From Gnetum montanum (taxonomy: Eukaryota; Streptophyta; Gnetopsida; Gnetales; Gnetaceae): a stretch of 62,121 bases of DNA. The DNA lies in contig MNCI01016384.1 in NCBI GenBank assembly GCA_015680685.1, positions 343,753 to 405,873 on the forward strand, written 5' to 3'. The translations under genes were made by a program, and so were the position numbers. Of the stretch, positions 12,901 through 23,245 are shown piece by piece; the first letter of the stretch is position 1, and every line of letters begins with the position of its first letter. The notes beneath the pieces are model-generated. The model had not been told where the DNA came from, did not search any database, and saw only the letters and a program-made list of their open reading frames with translations.

Positions 12901-13224
12901 AGAGGATAGCCTGAATTGTGGGATGCTCACTACTTGTCTGTGCTATGTTTCTTGAAACTAAGTGATTTGAATGTTTTTTTTGCGAATGTTGATTTCATAT
13001 TACTTGTAAAGAACTATTGTCTAATGTTTAACGAATCCCAATGTTCCCCAGCGAGCATCAAATACACCAAACGAATACTAGTGTTCTTGTCTCATTGGGT
13101 GATCTTATGTGTGTTGAATATTATTTACTTATTAGGCTTATTTATTTGCCTTATTTTATTTTGTTTTTAATTTATATGTTTTATATATTTTAAGTTACTT
13201 ACCTAAGGTTCTGGCTCTATGCAG

Positions 13225-16200
13225 GGGACCTAAGCCTTTTCTCCTTGTGGTTGAACTTGTGGGTGTGCTATCTTGGTTTGGCCCTTTGGAACCAAACATG
13301 CCCAGTTATGACATGCGGATCAAGGTGCATATAATATGGTTTTGTCAGAATGTTGGTGCATTTTTATCATTTATTTTGTAGAATTTCAGCATTGTCATAT
13401 GGTCTTATTTGACTAAGCAACTGACTCGTGATATTGTTGAGACCATGTTGCCCAACTCAACATGAGGCATGTTAACTTTTGTTGTTGGCATAGACGAGGG
13501 ACCATATATGGTCAAGGGGGGCACTCTCGAAGATCCTATATCTACACGTCCTTTCACTCGTGTGTGGGGATTGCCGTCTTGCATCCATTACAACAGTAAT
13601 AGCACACTTTTTCTAGCCTTCTGTGTACATACACTATTCCAAAATCTGCTTGGAACAGTATACAGAGTAGACATGTATGCTCTTTTTATACTTGTACTAA
13701 CTTTGGTTCCTTTAGCATTATATAGTTACTTACGTATGAATGCTTTTTCTTTTGCAGGCCCCATTTTGTTGAGCAAGGATTGCATGAGGATGATAGCAGG
13801 CTTGCCTTAGCGCTCATAGCCTTGGAGGCGTTCATGGTGGGCCCCACTCTTCGTGCTGCAGTGCTAGCCAGACCAAGGATGCTATTGTCAATTATCCTAG
13901 CCAATTCTCTAGGGCCTTTGAATGTTGTAAAGTTTGCGGCTGGCTTCATGAGGATTGGTCTCTTGATGGGCCAGCTTTTCCTCAAATGGTTTATCCTGCA
14001 CCAAATGTGCTTACTCCATTTGCTAATGGTAAATGATTATGTTCCAGGCTTGGTTCTCATTTTGTTACATCATTGCTTATCGTACTCTTAACTTTTTCTC
14101 AATGTCTTCTATATCTTTTCTACAGCGGCCGTTCCTCTTGATGAGGTTACCGTCACATCCGGGCGCATTGAGGCTAGTCTCTCTATGAAGTTTGGAGAGA
14201 CAGAGGAGTCACAATGGTGGCTACACAAGAAGGCACCTGAACAAATCATTAGCTGCCTTACCAATGTGGGCTTGATGGACCTATTTAGTGCCTTGACTCC
14301 TAACGTTCCCATGAACAAAATGGTTTCCATCATTGACTCTTTTAATGATGATGTCTCCTATTTTACTACATGACTTTAGGGAGTTAAGGTGTCTTTCCAC
14401 CTAACCGTCGAATTCTTTTTCGATCTTTTCGGCGTACTAGTGAATGGTGCTAAGGTGGCAGTGGATAGGGCAACTAGAGAAGGCCGTGTGATCAAGGAAC
14501 TTGAAGACTGGCTAGGTGTACCACAGGGTCCTAAGGGTTTTGCTATTCAAGTTGATACTCACTTGATGGTGGTAAATTTTCTGTACCTACTCTTTAGAGC
14601 ACGAGAATTCCCTAAGTCTCTTTTCCAAGCAAGAAGTCTTGGGATTGAATCTGCACATGTTATGCGCTTAGTCTTGGAGACTGGTATGTGCTACAATTGG
14701 GCACAATTCCTTGTATTAGGTCTCTGTGGAGAGATCATTAGACTACATTCCAATGTTGGTGCTAGATCCCACTTTACCTTTGCCTTTTTCACGGGCTATC
14801 TCCATAGGTTTGCTAAGTTCTTAGTGGTCTATGGAGATAATGATGTGTTAAGGGATTGGTCATAGTTGTCTCACCCCTGGATTCGTCATCTAGTTAACAC
14901 CACTAGATCTCAAGATCCACTCGAAGGCATCGAAGAATCAGTCTTCATCACAATAGGGGGTGCAGCCAATCATTCCCACCATTCGCATGATAGCTTGGGG
15001 TTGGAACCACCTAAACTGCATACAACTATTAGGAGAGCTAAGTGCTTGATTCAGGAGACTGTCGGGAAGGCCAAGGCTAAGGTGAGAAAGGCTGAGTGTT
15101 CAAGGGAACCTGCTATGGAGGTGAGACTGCTGAAAGCAAAGAAGATCTTATTCATCTTGCCAGGAATAGGTAAGTATTATATTTTTTCTTTAAGTATTTT
15201 TATCGCTTTTGAATTTATTTGCTTACTTAAATATGCATACCTATTATGTCATGCTAACCTTATATTTATTGGTGCTAATAGAGGGTACTCTTGAGAGGGA
15301 AAGGGAAGAATTAGCTCTAATGGATGAGCCTGAAGCGATTATCACTGGGTGTGATGAAGGGGAGGAAATGAGAGAAGAAGCGATTGAGGCTATTCCCATC
15401 TTACGGGAAGAGGATGAAATAGATACCATGGAAGTGACACTTGCTGAGGCTTTAGATGCCCTTAAGCATTCAAGTGAGGAGAAAGGTGTTTTTAAGAACT
15501 TGTTTGATGGGTCTTTACACCTTGGTGATCCTCCTGAGATGACCAGCAAAGGGCTCCTTGGTACGTTTTGTTAGTTTGATCCGCATTTCGTACTTCTTAG
15601 CTTTGTACATTGTTTTGATTATCATGAATCTTCCTAACATCAAACATGGATGCTGAAGTGCCTGAAGCACATGCATCTCTGGTAGATGTGTCAGAGTTAG
15701 AGGCCCGAGTTGAGGTGCCTTCCCATATAGATTTAACATCCACTGATCCATTGAGGCCGTGACTTGAGATGCCCAGTAAAGTATACTTTGTTACGGGCAT
15801 CGTCAATGATGTTGTTGCTCATCTGCAACAAGCTCATCCTAAATTAGATATGTACTTTATACTAAGTGCTTGAGTTCTTTGTGCTTTTGCATCTATTGGT
15901 GATTTCTTATTAGCTCATATGTGTGATGTTTGTACTTGTAGGTGCAAAGATTCAACGGAGTCCTTCCGAGGCCATCCATATTGATGGTCTCCCAGAATTA
16001 CCCTAAGATATTGAAAAGATCCCAAGAGGGATTTATGATGCAGTTTCGGGTTGTGTTGTCCCTAACGCCAAGTCTCTCTGGACCTGCAGGTGCTCAATTG
16101 AACACTTATGGCTTGAAGTTCAATCATTGAAAGAAAATTTGGTGAAGGTGACAGAAGAGAGAAATGACTTGCAAGCCTGTTATGATTTTTCCTCTGCTAG

Positions 16201-16944
16201 ATTGGCTGGTGATAATACCTGGCGTACATTCGAGATCACCTATGCACGCTATTGTGCAAGCTTGAATAGCAAGGTGCAGGCGATTCAGGATCTGGCCGAA
16301 CAAAGGGCCTAGATGGATTTATTGAATAGGAAGTGCCATGATTGAAAGTCCTTTACATCCAAAGTATGTAAATGGATCTAGGATTAGAAAGATCATAAGC
16401 ACCAATACAAAAAATGGTTGAAGGAGGAATCAGTTGAATGTCGCTGGTTGGAGATGTTCGTGGAGGGGTTAGGCTTGCACTCTTCTTATGACAAATTTGT
16501 TGAGTGTACAGAAATGGAGGGGTCTCCTGAGAGATCCATTACCACTACCTCTGGGAAGGCTTCAACAAGTATGTTTTCTCTTGAGCACCCTTCCTGGTCT
16601 TCAGTGGACAAGGGTAAAACCTTAGCCAATATCGACCTCGGACTTGAGAAAGACTAGGCATGCGTGCCCGAAGAAGAGATTCTACGATGCCTGGAAACTA
16701 ATCTCAAGCCTTCCCCACCTGTGAGTGTTTTATTCTTGCATTTTTTATTGCTTTTAATCATTCCCCCCCTTTTTTAGTGTTTTTTCTCTTTTAATCTATT
16801 TGTCTGTGTTTACTTATATTGTTGTTTTTCTTGTTTTTGTTTTTATTTTTATAGGGACATGGTGGTGAGGCTGGCCCTAGTGGGACGAGAGCTGATGACA
16901 TAGAGGAGTTTGGGGACCAGCCCCCTCCTAATACTAATGCATAA
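13225..16944 (+). pseudogene. spliced gene on the antisense strand of the Ty3 element
   Basis: I do not recognise the protein. Apparent exons: 13225-13324, 13382-13595, 13758-14028, 14126-15169, 15282-15560, one or more between about 15650 and 16720 (acceptor at 15941), and 16855-16944 ending in TAA. Introns have GT-AG ends, and five junctions (13324/13382, 13595/13758, 14028/14126, 15169/15282, 16720/16855) preserve the reading frame. The frames are broken inside exons by a stop at 13463, a frameshift in exon 3 and stops near 14370 and 14863. Visible segments include CCKVCGWLHEDWSLDGPAF, an acidic stretch (EREREELALMDEPE), a likely coiled coil (LVKVTEERNDLQACYDF) and a proline-rich end (FGDQPPPNTNA). 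It lies between protease and RT of the host element but on the opposite strand. Antisense extra ORFs are known in Tat/Athila elements, usually between pol and the 3' LTR. A first exon upstream of 13225 is likely but not identified. Confidence 0.75.
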
Positions 16945-17477
16945 TTTTTCTTGTTAGTCTTGTTAGTCCTTTCAGTTTTCATTTGGTTTTTTGGCTAGTT
17001 TCGTTGTTTTTTGGAATGTATGAGGACAGATGTAACGTGATCATGGTGTAATATGTCGTCATTCTATTGCCATGTTAACACTCCATATTACATATATATA
17101 CATGTATTTTTTTACTTTTTTGAGTTTATTTGTGAACATAAATGCAAATTGGAATCATGTCTGATAAACATAAAATAAATAGAAATTTTAATTTGTAGAA
17201 TGTAAACGATAATGATGTAATGAAGTTTTGAAACATTGGTAAGGTATTGTGCTCTAGTTTAAGGCCATTTCAGGCCACACATATCAGTTTAAAGTCATGA
17301 TTGGACTATTGCATCTTTGTCAAAGAAAGGGAAGAGACTGTAATTATTTCAGTGAATTTAAAAGAACCGGCCATTTCTGACCATGCCTAGTTTAACGTCA
17401 TTGCAGACATTTGGTAGTTTAATGTCATTCCGAACACTTGATAGTTTGTCTTAGTTCTTGATCTATTTCTTTAATTT
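16945..17477. other. 3' flank of the antisense gene / post-protease linker
   Basis: AT-rich DNA with no coding signal. At about 17255-17450 it has five copies of a TAGTTTAATGTCAT-like motif, two of them 26 bp apart (17388 and 17414), the same motif as on the other side of the antisense gene. Confidence 0.55.
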
Positions 17478-18330
17478 TTAAAATTTGTTGTGAAGGGTGG
17501 GATGTGTAGGTATGATCTTGTACTCGCCATCCCCCTCACTGGATACGTCAAAGGGTAGTTTTGACCAAGAGACATTCGCGGGAATGGCTCCTACATCTAC
17601 CTCTTTCGATGCTTCTTCTGTTTTAGGAAGGTCGTGGGTTGGAGATTGACCAATGTCTAGGATTTCACTAATGGTGTATTGCTTAGGTTCAAAGAGTTCA
17701 ACCTCTGACCCTTGGTGGATTCCTACATGTGAGGAAGTAAATGATGTTGCAGCATCCCCGTGTATGACGATTTCACCTCCCTCATAAGGTAGGTGAATTT
17801 CTTGATGGATCGATGATGATACGACTTTTAGTTGAACTAACCAAGGCTGTCCCAAAATCAGATTGAATCCCAGCATCTCATCAACAACTACAAATTTGGC
17901 TGATGTGGGGAGCCGGTCCCCTGCTATGAAATCCAAGGTAATCGTGCCTTTTACCATGACACAGGAACCACTAAAAGATTTTAAGAAAGATGTTGTCGTT
18001 GGCGGTTTTTGTTCTACGAGGCCTAGTCATTCAATGAACGGGAAAGGTATTACATTTTTTGCCACCCCGTCATCAACATGCACCCTATGTATCTTAAATT
18101 GGTTAACTTGTATCATTATAAACATAGTGGCAGTAGTGACCTCTCTTGTTTTTTCATCTTGTTTAATGTCATTGGTGTGAAATCCTAGAGATGTGGACCT
18201 CGATTCTTGATGTGGAGACAATACGACATAAATAAATGGTTCATTTGTAGGAAGGTCTTCGCTAACAGGGATTGAAGTCAACATACGCACTAGAGCTTCC
18301 CGATGTACCAAGGAGGTCATTACCAAGTCA
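17478..18330 (-). pseudogene. Ty3 retropepsin-like protease
   Basis: Frames 18326-18027 and 17957-17478 together carry the plant Ty3 protease pattern: KIHRVHVDDGVAKNVIP (active-site region), then KGTITLDFIAG, AKFVVVDE, FNLILGQPWL and SSIHQEIHLPYEGG. The active site reads DDG followed by V-A, where the family usually has D-T/S/G-G followed by S-S or A-S. There is a stop between the two frames. It would process the Gag-Pol polyprotein. Confidence 0.82.
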
Positions 18331-18399
18331 TATAGGCTCAGAGAGGTGTTCTTTTGTTTTAAGGCTTATGTAACCTAGGTCAGGGCACTGGCCAAGTCT

Positions 18400-21236
18400 T
18401 TGCTATTCAGAATGTTTTTATCTGTTGAGACTTGATCCATTTGACCCAACATTTTTATCTCTCACAGAAGAATTTTTGCATTATTAACTGTGGCTGTTAG
18501 GTTCAGGATATTGGACATTCCCGATTTCTTGTCTTGACGACTCGTGCTAGGCTGATCAGTAGTTGGAACCATAGGGACAACATTCAGAGGTGTGGGTATT
18601 GGCGGTCCTAACTCATGACCATAACATTCTTTTTCCAGACATTCCTTGGTCGGTCTATCAGCGAGATGTTCTCGTGAGGGTCATGGGGAAACTATTGGGG
18701 GTAGCACATTGGAGTGTCATGGCACCCAGGTTACAAATGGAGCAGGTTGGGTTTGCAATGGCACATTTGCTGTTGCGACCGTAGGGTGTACCCGGATGAA
18801 AAATGGTTTTCATGGAGTAGGAGATGTGTGTGTGGAAAAAGGAGCTTGTGGAGGTGTTAGCGTAGACACGATTTCAGCAGGCACACGAATCAAAAAAGGC
18901 CTTCGTGGGATGTCTTGTTCATTGCTGATATGGATGGTGTTAATCACATAGGGTGACTCTTTGGTGTTAAGAGGATCTTTGTAGACCCCCATAGACTGAT
19001 TTTGAGGTCTTATTGGGTTGGCTTCATCAAAGACTATCTCACCTCTATCAATCATGCATTGTATATCTTGTTTTACAGTAAAGCAGTAGTTGGTTCCATG
19101 CCCACATCATTGGTGATACTCACAGAATCTATCTAACCTAAAACCTCTTGGGACAGGGGATTCATTAACTGTTGCCAACATTGGGGTTTTAACCAACTCA
19201 CAGTATTGGTCATGTCTTTGAGATGCTGCAGAAGACATTTTCTTATGTTGAATCATCCTAGCTTTCAGCAGTTGGTCCAGTAGTTGTGAAGGCTTCATGG
19301 GTAAGGGCTTGTACTGGGTAGGGTCTTTTCGTTCGAAGGTACGAGTATGACTCGTGTTAGTAGTTTAGGTAGAGGAGGGTTTAGGTGTAGGAGTAGGAGC
19401 AGTTCTTTCGTGACTAGTGGGGGTGGCAGGTTGTTTCCCTTTCTATCCTACATTGTTGGGTTGAAACGTCTCTGCCAATGTTGTGATTGTTGTTTTAGAA
19501 TTGTCCTTATCTTTCCTTGTATGTTGACTTTTAAAAGTTAGGTAAGCTGGGTCATGACTTGTCTGTGCCGCCTCTTCTATGTTTTTGATTTGGACAAACT
19601 CCTGGCTCAAAGTATGAGCATTCAGATAATAGAGTTTTGACTTAACAAAATCATTCATGACACTCTTGAGGATTGTAAGTAAATACGTTTCCGGGATAGG
19701 CTCGTGAAGTTCGTTAAGGGAAGCACTCCATCTTTGGATGAACTTTTTACGGACTCTAATGGTGCTTGTTTTATTTGGATTAGACTATCTAGCGTGGCTT
19801 CAGGCTTCAGGCTATAGTTAAAATGGGTAACGAATTGATGTAACAAATCCTCTAAAGAGAATATGGAGTTACGCGGTAGGGCTCAGTACCAGTCTAAGGC
19901 TTTTCCCGTTAAGGACATGGTGAACACACGCAAGATTACATGAGACCAACCCTGAAGTAATAGACACTCTAATCGAAATGTCACTAGGTGAGCATTTGGA
20001 TCTCCCTCTCCGTTATACTTGGTCAACTAGGGCAATGAAATTCCTTTTGGTAGAGTCAATGGTGGCACTGAAGAGCTAATCGGATCATCTTGATAAAAAT
20101 CCATTACCTTAACTTCTTTAGTGTTTGCAATTTTGAGGTGTTTTACCTCATCAGTCAATGCTTGCATCATCTTTCTAGCCTCTACCCATTTTTGGGAACT
20201 AGGTGGACTGGCTAGTTTGATTAGATTGAGCATGATAATAGTTAGATTTTGTGTGGTTTTTGGGAAAGAGGAAATGTAGGGTTGTTGATGGTCATATTTG
20301 TGGGACATTCACAGATGGGATTGTAACGGGTGGTATGCTATAGTGAGCAGGTTGATGTTGTTGAATGACAGGTGTGGGCCACTGCCCAGTTACAAGTTAT
20401 GAGGAAACACCCTGAACCTGTTGAGTTGAAGTAGTGAAGGGTGTTCCTTGGATTTGCACTCGTGGTATATAATGAGTAGATGTAGAAGCGGGTATTACAG
20501 ATGGCATCCCAATTATTTGGGGTGGGAATTTCACTCCTATATTAGCTTGAGAGGAGAGTTTTTGGGGTTGTACTTGCAAAAGAGAGGGTAATGTGATGAC
20601 TGGAGGAATGACAGGGATGGATGCATTAAATTGGGTATTGGTCACAGGGAAAGTAGGAACGAGAGTGGGTGCTTCCTATTGAGAAACATGTGCTTGAGTG
20701 CTTTTAAATGCATGAAGAGGCATGGTCTCTCTCGTGAAAGGGTGGGATAATGGGTTCGCATAAGTATGAGGACTGAGAGTGTGGTACGAATCCCCATGTT
20801 CAGATTGAGCCGCGAAATCATCTTCCTTATTTCCGTTTTGAGGCTCTATGGTGGGTTGCCGCAAGGTTTGATTCCTTGCCATGAGGAGGTGGGATATGAG
20901 TTCATGGTAGGATTCAGAGAGGGGAATTATGTCATATGCTAAAGGGATAAAGTTATGACCTCCCTTATAGATGAGTTCGTAATGTTGTTTTGCTTCCATT
21001 TTTGTGCGATCAACAGGAAGGTTAGCTTGGATCTTTACATAGATGAAGTTGTATTGTTCCGGGGTGAGAATTGTATAGGCGGGGTCCTTGCCTTGTAACC
21101 TAAGTGATCGACGAATTGACCCTTGAGGGTTTATCTCTCCAACAGCAACTATGGGTTCAGTTGCAATCACAGGATTTGAGATTTCGGCATTAAGGTTAGA
21201 GACGGGCAATGTTGCTTTGATCTGAGAAGATTTCAT
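18400..21236 (-). pseudogene. Ty3 gag
   Basis: A long, broken gag. The N-terminal region (21236-20676, 186 aa) is open and starts at a reasonable ATG. A proline- and glutamine-rich middle follows (20645-20397). The capsid-like Retrotrans_gag domain lies about 20070-19440 (WSHVILRVFTMSLTGKALDWY, FVTHFNYSLKPEATLDSLIQI). A zinc-knuckle-like CEYHQ...CGHGTNYC, with one internal stop, is at about 19140-19090, then QDIQCMIDRGEI. The tail to 18400 is proline-rich. Domain order and motifs fit plant Ty3 gag; stops and frameshifts separate the segments. Confidence 0.82.
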
Positions 21237-21253
21237 CTATGTAAGTGGCTTGA

Positions 21254-21478
21254 CTAGCTAAATATATGCAAGCTGGGTGTATGCAAGTTGGGCTTGATCA
21301 AGCTAAGCATAAGCAAGCTGGGCTTGAGCAAGCTGGGTGTATGCAAGCTAGGCTTGAGTAAGTTGGGCTTATGCAAGCTACGCTTGAGCAAGCCAGGCGT
21401 AAGCAAGCTAGGCTTGAGTAAGCTGGGCATAAGCAAGCTCAGGTTGAGCAAGCTAGGTGTAAACGTTAGCATGAGCAC
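21254..21478 (-). repeat. 15-bp minisatellite in the gag leader
   Basis: Imperfect tandem copies of a 15-bp unit related to GCAAGCTGGGCTTGA run from about 21262 to 21455. Because the unit is a multiple of three, one minus frame reads as a 5-residue SLLKP-like repeat, but this is most simply non-coding leader between the 5' LTR and gag. The core GAGCAAGCTGG also occurs in the LTRs (about 5958 and 22933). Confidence 0.8.
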
Positions 21479-21479
21479 A

Positions 21480-21700
21480 ACCTTAACATGCGTATGCTAG
21501 CTTGTGCGCAGTATGCAATCACAACGCACATGCAGCGTAAGCGTAACGCAGTGCAGCATGCGTGCGCGGTGTGCATTTTGCAGCGTGTGCAGTAGCATGT
21601 GTACGTTGCGTTGCATTTTGCAGTGTGTGTATGCTGTGTTGGGTTTTGCACACATGCTGCATTGGGTTTTGCAGTGTGTGTACGCCGTGTTTAATATTTT
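21480..21700. repeat. CpG-rich imperfect repeats in the leader
   Basis: Repeated words TTTTGCAGYGTGTG, GCATGCG and TGGGTTTTGCA at roughly 45-60 bp spacing. The short open frames on both strands here are cysteine- and histidine-rich repeat translations, not genes. Confidence 0.6.
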
Positions 21701-21898
21701 CAACTGTGGTCGTAGAAATTATCGTGTTGGTAGCAGGGTAGAAGTTTTGTGAGGGTTTAATCCAATTGTAAATAGATTGGTATGGTTTAAGCGAGGTAAG
21801 CGTGCGTACACCTGATCTACACTGCACATGAAAGGTAATGGAATCAACGTTTTATCGGGATGGAAAACAAAGGGAGCCCTCCTTCTAGAGCTAATTTC

Positions 21899-23046
21899 TG
21901 TACTATCCAAAATCGTCGGTGTAAGGCTGGAGGAAAAATGAACGCCGGAAGATCTTCGGAGAGATACAACTGACCCTACCTTCGCATGAGGGCAAGCTGA
22001 AAAAACGAACGTAGAGCACCTTAGATGGTCTGCACACAAATCAACCAAGGACTTCCTTGAGCATACGCTATGGCCTGCGCTGGGGTTATCACCACGAAAT
22101 GTGAAACAAAGAACGTAATGTAATGAAACGTAAATGTGAAATATAGCCTGTAAACGTAAACAATGCAATGGAATGGAATAATGCAAAAAATGAACCAGAA
22201 CAGCAAAATGGAAGGCAAATAATGAACAATATTGTATTAATTAACAAGATGTGCACTGGTCAAAACGTAGTTGCATTGCAAGTCAAACGTTAAGCTCCGA
22301 TGTGAGGTGTTTACAGGTGCTGGGAATCACGTGCGTCTAGGCTCAGGATTGCTAGTTTTCTTTCTTCAAAATTGCCAACCCCATTTCTAGGCTCAAAAGT
22401 AGGATTTGCGAGTGAGGTTAACGACCATGAGATGAGAGAAAAATAGATCCTGTGATAGGTGTACAAGGGTAGACTGCATTCTAGACCAGATGCACTATAT
22501 TTTACAATCTGTTCTGGCTTGCGTAAGCTAGCTTATGCCCATGTACAATTGGTAGCGTAAGAGCTTGACCAGCTTAAAAAATGTGAAAACTTTACAATGA
22601 TTGATAATGTACAATAAGAGATCTTGATTCTGGCTCGCTCGGAACTTCCTGATCCATGAACTAGTTGCTGTAGGATGCTAACATGAGTGATCTTATGGCT
22701 ATTTGAAATGCTTTTGCTTCATCAAGGCTGCCAGTGTGACCTGGGCGTGACCTCAGCATGAGTAACAAGATTTGTGCAATTTTGACTTGAAATCTTGGGT
22801 TCTGGATATTGAAACTTGGAGTAGTCATTAGTGGGCCCCGAGGGGGTCTTGCCTGTTCAAATTAGGACCATTTTGACCTGATTTGGAACTTTCGGGGTTG
22901 GTCACGTTGAGGGCAAGCTAGCTTGATAGCATGAGCAAGCTGGCTTGAGTTCTATGCCTTAGTCAAGTTTTTGCCTTCTGAATGCCAAAAAAGAGCTTGA
23001 TTTGTTCTTGTTTCAAAGTATTAAGCTGAAATTTTGTGGTGTTTCA
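21899..23046 (-). repeat. 5' LTR of the Ty3 element (1148 bp, deleted)
   Basis: Pairs with 4949-6651 along its length except for two deletions: about 506 bp of U3 (between bases aligned to 5825 and 6331, each within GCTACCARCATGA) and 31 bp aligned to 5453-5483, which include the TATA box. It ends at CA (23045-23046) in front of CACCT. Confidence 0.92.
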
Positions 23047-23051
23047 CACCT
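23047..23051. repeat. target site duplication CACCT (right)
   Basis: Second copy of the five bases duplicated on insertion of the 18.1-kb element. Confidence 0.95.
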
Positions 23052-23245
23052 CCTCCACTTCTAGAAGTGTCTAATTGTGTTACAAATTGTTTAATGAAGA
23101 TTTTAAAATAAATCTACCTTTTGCAAATGGGTTCAAAACTTCCACATTACAATCTAAGACATTTTCTTCTTGCGATGGATCTTCCTCCAATAGAGTACTA
23201 TCTATTTCATTCTCATTGTTATCTATGTCTTGAATAGAGCTCATC
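23047..23245 (-). pseudogene. hAT transposase N-terminal part (copy 1)
   Basis: Reverse complement begins with the same ATG-led segment as 41783 onward in copy 2 (MSSIQDIDNNENEIDSTLLE) and runs into the glycine-rich linker before the BED finger. The rest of the exon is at 4948, beyond the 18-kb insertion. The acidic N-terminus has no known catalytic role. Confidence 0.85.

Larger units (their letters stand above)
4949..23046 (-). mobile_element. Ty3 (Tat-type) LTR retrotransposon, 18.1 kb
   Basis: Bounded by TG...CA LTRs (4949-6651 and 21899-23046) and a perfect 5-bp duplication. Minus-strand order is 5' LTR, long leader with tandem repeats, gag, protease, a 5.7-kb block holding a gene on the opposite strand, RT, RNase H, second RNase H, integrase, about 1.5 kb of untranslated DNA, polypurine tract, 3' LTR. 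RT before integrase defines Ty3/gypsy, and the additional RNase H (FDGVSTS, GDSQLVI) is the hallmark of the plant Tat lineage. All domains carry stops. The LTRs differ by many transitions and by two deletions in the 5' copy, so the insertion is old. I found no convincing tRNA primer site after the 5' LTR. Confidence 0.92.

Noticed and set aside
15244-15549. 101-aa serine-rich frame (minus) in the antisense gene region
   Set aside because: Shadow of the acidic plus-strand exon 15282-15560, whose splicing preserves frame.
13225-16944. Antisense gene as a plain nested retroelement
   Set aside because: I found no LTR, primer site or target duplication around it, and its introns have clean GT-AG ends; still open to a genome-wide check.
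21254-21478. 74-aa leucine/serine/proline repeat protein (minus)
   Set aside because: It is the 15-bp leader minisatellite read in one frame; the complementary strand gives an equally repetitive protein.
21245-21700. Possible CRISPR-like array
   Set aside because: Units are contiguous 15-bp tandem repeats without unique spacers, in plant retrotransposon DNA.
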